Below are positions 63,001 through 64,000 of a stretch of DNA of 64,000 nt, piece by piece. The notes beneath the pieces were generated by a model. It did not search any database and was not told the DNA's origin. It saw only the letters and a program-made list of their open reading frames with translations. Both the position numbers and the translations under genes were made by a program. Source of the DNA: Streptomyces sp. TLI_105 (GTDB lineage: Bacteria > Actinomycetota > Actinomycetes > Streptomycetales > Streptomycetaceae); NCBI RefSeq assembly GCF_900105415.1, contig NZ_FNSM01000001.1:5729501-5793500 (forward strand). Reading direction: 5' to 3'. How positions within the stretch are numbered: the first letter of the stretch is position 1; every line of letters begins with the position of its first letter.

Positions 63001-63424
63001 TTCCGAGTTCGATCTGCCGCCCCATGCCCCGCCGGAGGTCGTCGCCGAGTGGAACGACCTGGCCGACAGGGTCTGCCGCGAGCTGGCCCGGGCCGGGCTT
63101 CCCGCCCGCAGGAGCGATCTCGACGGTGGTCCCTCGGGGCCGTCGGGTGCGGCCGGTGCGGAGGTTCACGTGGATCGCCTCGCCGAAGGCGGGGTGTTCG
63201 TGGACTGGCAGACGGACGCGGAGCTGCGGGCCACGGCCCTCGGCCTCTTCGCGGAGGGGATCGACTACGCGAATCCGCCTGCGGCGGTGCGGCACTACAA
63301 CAGCGTCCATAAGCTCATGCGGGACGCCCTGCTGGGAATCCTCGCCTCGGCCGGATTCCAGGTCGAGGAACCGGACCGGCACACGTACGGAAGCGCGGTG
63401 TACGTGAAGGGCCTCCGGCCTTGA
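62993..63424 (+). CDS. Putative immunity protein for the deaminase toxin
   Basis: A 143-residue cytoplasmic protein. The GTG at 62993 overlaps the toxin gene by eight bases, and AAGGAG (62981-62986) lies inside the toxin 3' end, so the two are translationally coupled, as toxin and immunity genes usually are. The sequence is acidic (MSDSEFDLPPHAPPEVVAEW; VHVDRLAEGGVFVDWQTDAE) with an alpha/beta pattern and no signal peptide, fitting an inhibitor that binds the deaminase in the producer's cytoplasm. No named immunity family recognised; role inferred from position. Confidence 0.78.
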   Translation: MSDSEFDLPPHAPPEVVAEWNDLADRVCRELARAGLPARRSDLDGGPSGPSGAAGAEVHVDRLAEGGVFVDWQTDAELRATALGLFAEGIDYANPPAAVRHYNSVHKLMRDALLGILASAGFQVEEPDRHTYGSAVYVKGLRP

Positions 63425-63460
63425 CGCACTGCTCGTCGGTCCCGACGGCTCGATGAAACG

Positions 63461-63491
63461 GAACCCCGCCGGGCGCTGCCCGGCGGGGTTC
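63461..63491. terminator. Perfect 14-bp terminator
   Basis: GAACCCCGCCGGGC and GCCCGGCGGGGTTC pair perfectly around GCT, between the convergent immunity gene (63424) and the DUF4259 gene (63497). Confidence 0.85.
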
Positions 63492-63496
63492 TCGGG

Positions 63497-63901
63497 TCAG
63501 GCCCCGGCGAGGACGGTCCGGAGCCGGACGATGCCCGCCTTCCACTCCTCGCCGTCCGACTCCTCCCAGAGTTCCAGGAGTTCGGACGGCTCGGTGAGGA
63601 CCCGGTCCAGGGCCTCGACGGCCGCCGGACGCAACTCCGCCGGGAGTTCGGGCAGGGACTTCTTCGGGGCGTACGAGGTGGTGACCGGGTCGCCGCCCGG
63701 GCACTGGGCCGCGACCAGGGCCGCCGACGCGATGGCCTCCACCGCCAGGTCCGAGTCGAGGTACTCCTCACCCGTCCCGGTGACCTCGCGGAAGGCCGCG
63801 AGCAGCACCTCGGCCCGCTTCTCCTCCGGGGCTTCGTCCACCCGGTACGAGAAGTCGGCGGCGGTGTCGTTGTCGAAGGGGCCTATGTCCCACGTACCCA
63901 T
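63497..63901 (-). CDS. DUF4259 family protein
   Basis: A 134-residue soluble acidic protein. MGTWDIGPFDNDTAADFSYR is the diagnostic opening of DUF4259 (G-x-W-G/D-x-G-x-F-x-N-D-x-A-x-D-F), followed by a helical region (AVEAIASAALVAAQCPGG) and LPAELRPAAVEALDRVL. DUF4259 proteins occur beside polymorphic toxins and may act as immunity-type proteins, so it could belong to the toxin locus despite its opposite strand. Function not established. Confidence 0.88.
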   Translation of the reverse strand: MGTWDIGPFDNDTAADFSYRVDEAPEEKRAEVLLAAFREVTGTGEEYLDSDLAVEAIASAALVAAQCPGGDPVTTSYAPKKSLPELPAELRPAAVEALDRVLTEPSELLELWEESDGEEWKAGIVRLRTVLAGA

Positions 63902-63972
63902 GGCGCGTGCTCGCTCTCCGGAGTCGTTCAGGTCTCCGAGATCGTGGCAGGCGCCACTGACAACGGGGCCGC

Positions 63973-64000
63973 TCAGTCGTCGACGCCCAGGTCGACGCGC
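63973..64000 (-). CDS. Possible 3' end of a further minus-strand gene
   Basis: The last 28 bases read RVDLGVDD then TGA on the minus strand, a plausible C-terminus, but too short to support. It is mentioned only because the window ends here. Confidence 0.25.

Overview
The window is chromosomal DNA from a Streptomyces-type actinomycete. It has very high GC with strong third-position GC bias, many GTG starts and purine-rich ribosome sites. It also has typical families of that genus: GntR/UTRA regulators, a DUF397/HTH/ATPase triad, DUF2277, DUF4231, lipoproteins, F420-type LLM oxidoreductases and SCO2322-like proteins.

Left end (1-8192) is an integrated island. It carries the 5' part of hsdM and a complete hsdR of a type I restriction system, a compact minus-strand run of overlapping small genes with a GntR regulator, a divergent second GntR regulator over two CTAG-type operators, and a 528-codon gene of unknown function. 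It ends at a 45-base duplicate of the 3' half of a tRNA-Val(TAC) gene (8148-8192), followed at once by the original tRNA terminator. This is read as the attachment-site scar; the intact tRNA, hsdS and an integrase would lie left of the window.

8284-20475 is ordinary chromosome: small conserved proteins, a lamin-tail protein, a deleted MBL hydrolase pseudogene, GntR, DedA, DoxX, a secreted HNH nuclease, a HAD phosphatase, a membrane-bound peptidoglycan-binding protein, an MFS exporter with a C-terminal winged-helix-like extension, a GNAT and an IsdG-like haem monooxygenase. 20521-21579 is decayed accessory DNA with a serine-recombinase remnant, a tRNA-like fold, a superinfection-immunity protein and a serpin remnant.

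Two systems stand out. (1) 26997-32945 is an operon behind a cobalamin riboswitch. It encodes a secreted, membrane-anchored alpha/alpha-barrel protein, a secreted anchored partner, and a complete ECF transporter (T, fused A-A', S). I read it as a split, transcobalamin-like B12 capture and import system. (2) A KstR-type TetR repressor (41683-42306) has close matches to TNNAACNNGTTNNA at its own promoter, at the divergent CYP125-like P450 / FadA5-like thiolase promoter (24774-25001), and upstream of an aldehyde dehydrogenase-ferredoxin operon (38724-40417). Together these form a small sterol-side-chain-like oxidation regulon.

The right part holds a kinase, an MBL hydrolase, an FG-GAP secreted protein, a glycosyltransferase-methyltransferase-prenyltransferase-like operon, several regulators and lipoproteins, and a duplicated I36 inhibitor gene. 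It ends with a 1,544-residue exported polymorphic toxin (ricin-type lectin, long Ala-rich coiled coil, C-terminal deaminase) overlapping its likely immunity gene (58366-63424). Everything was read by eye; family assignments come from motif recognition, without database searches.
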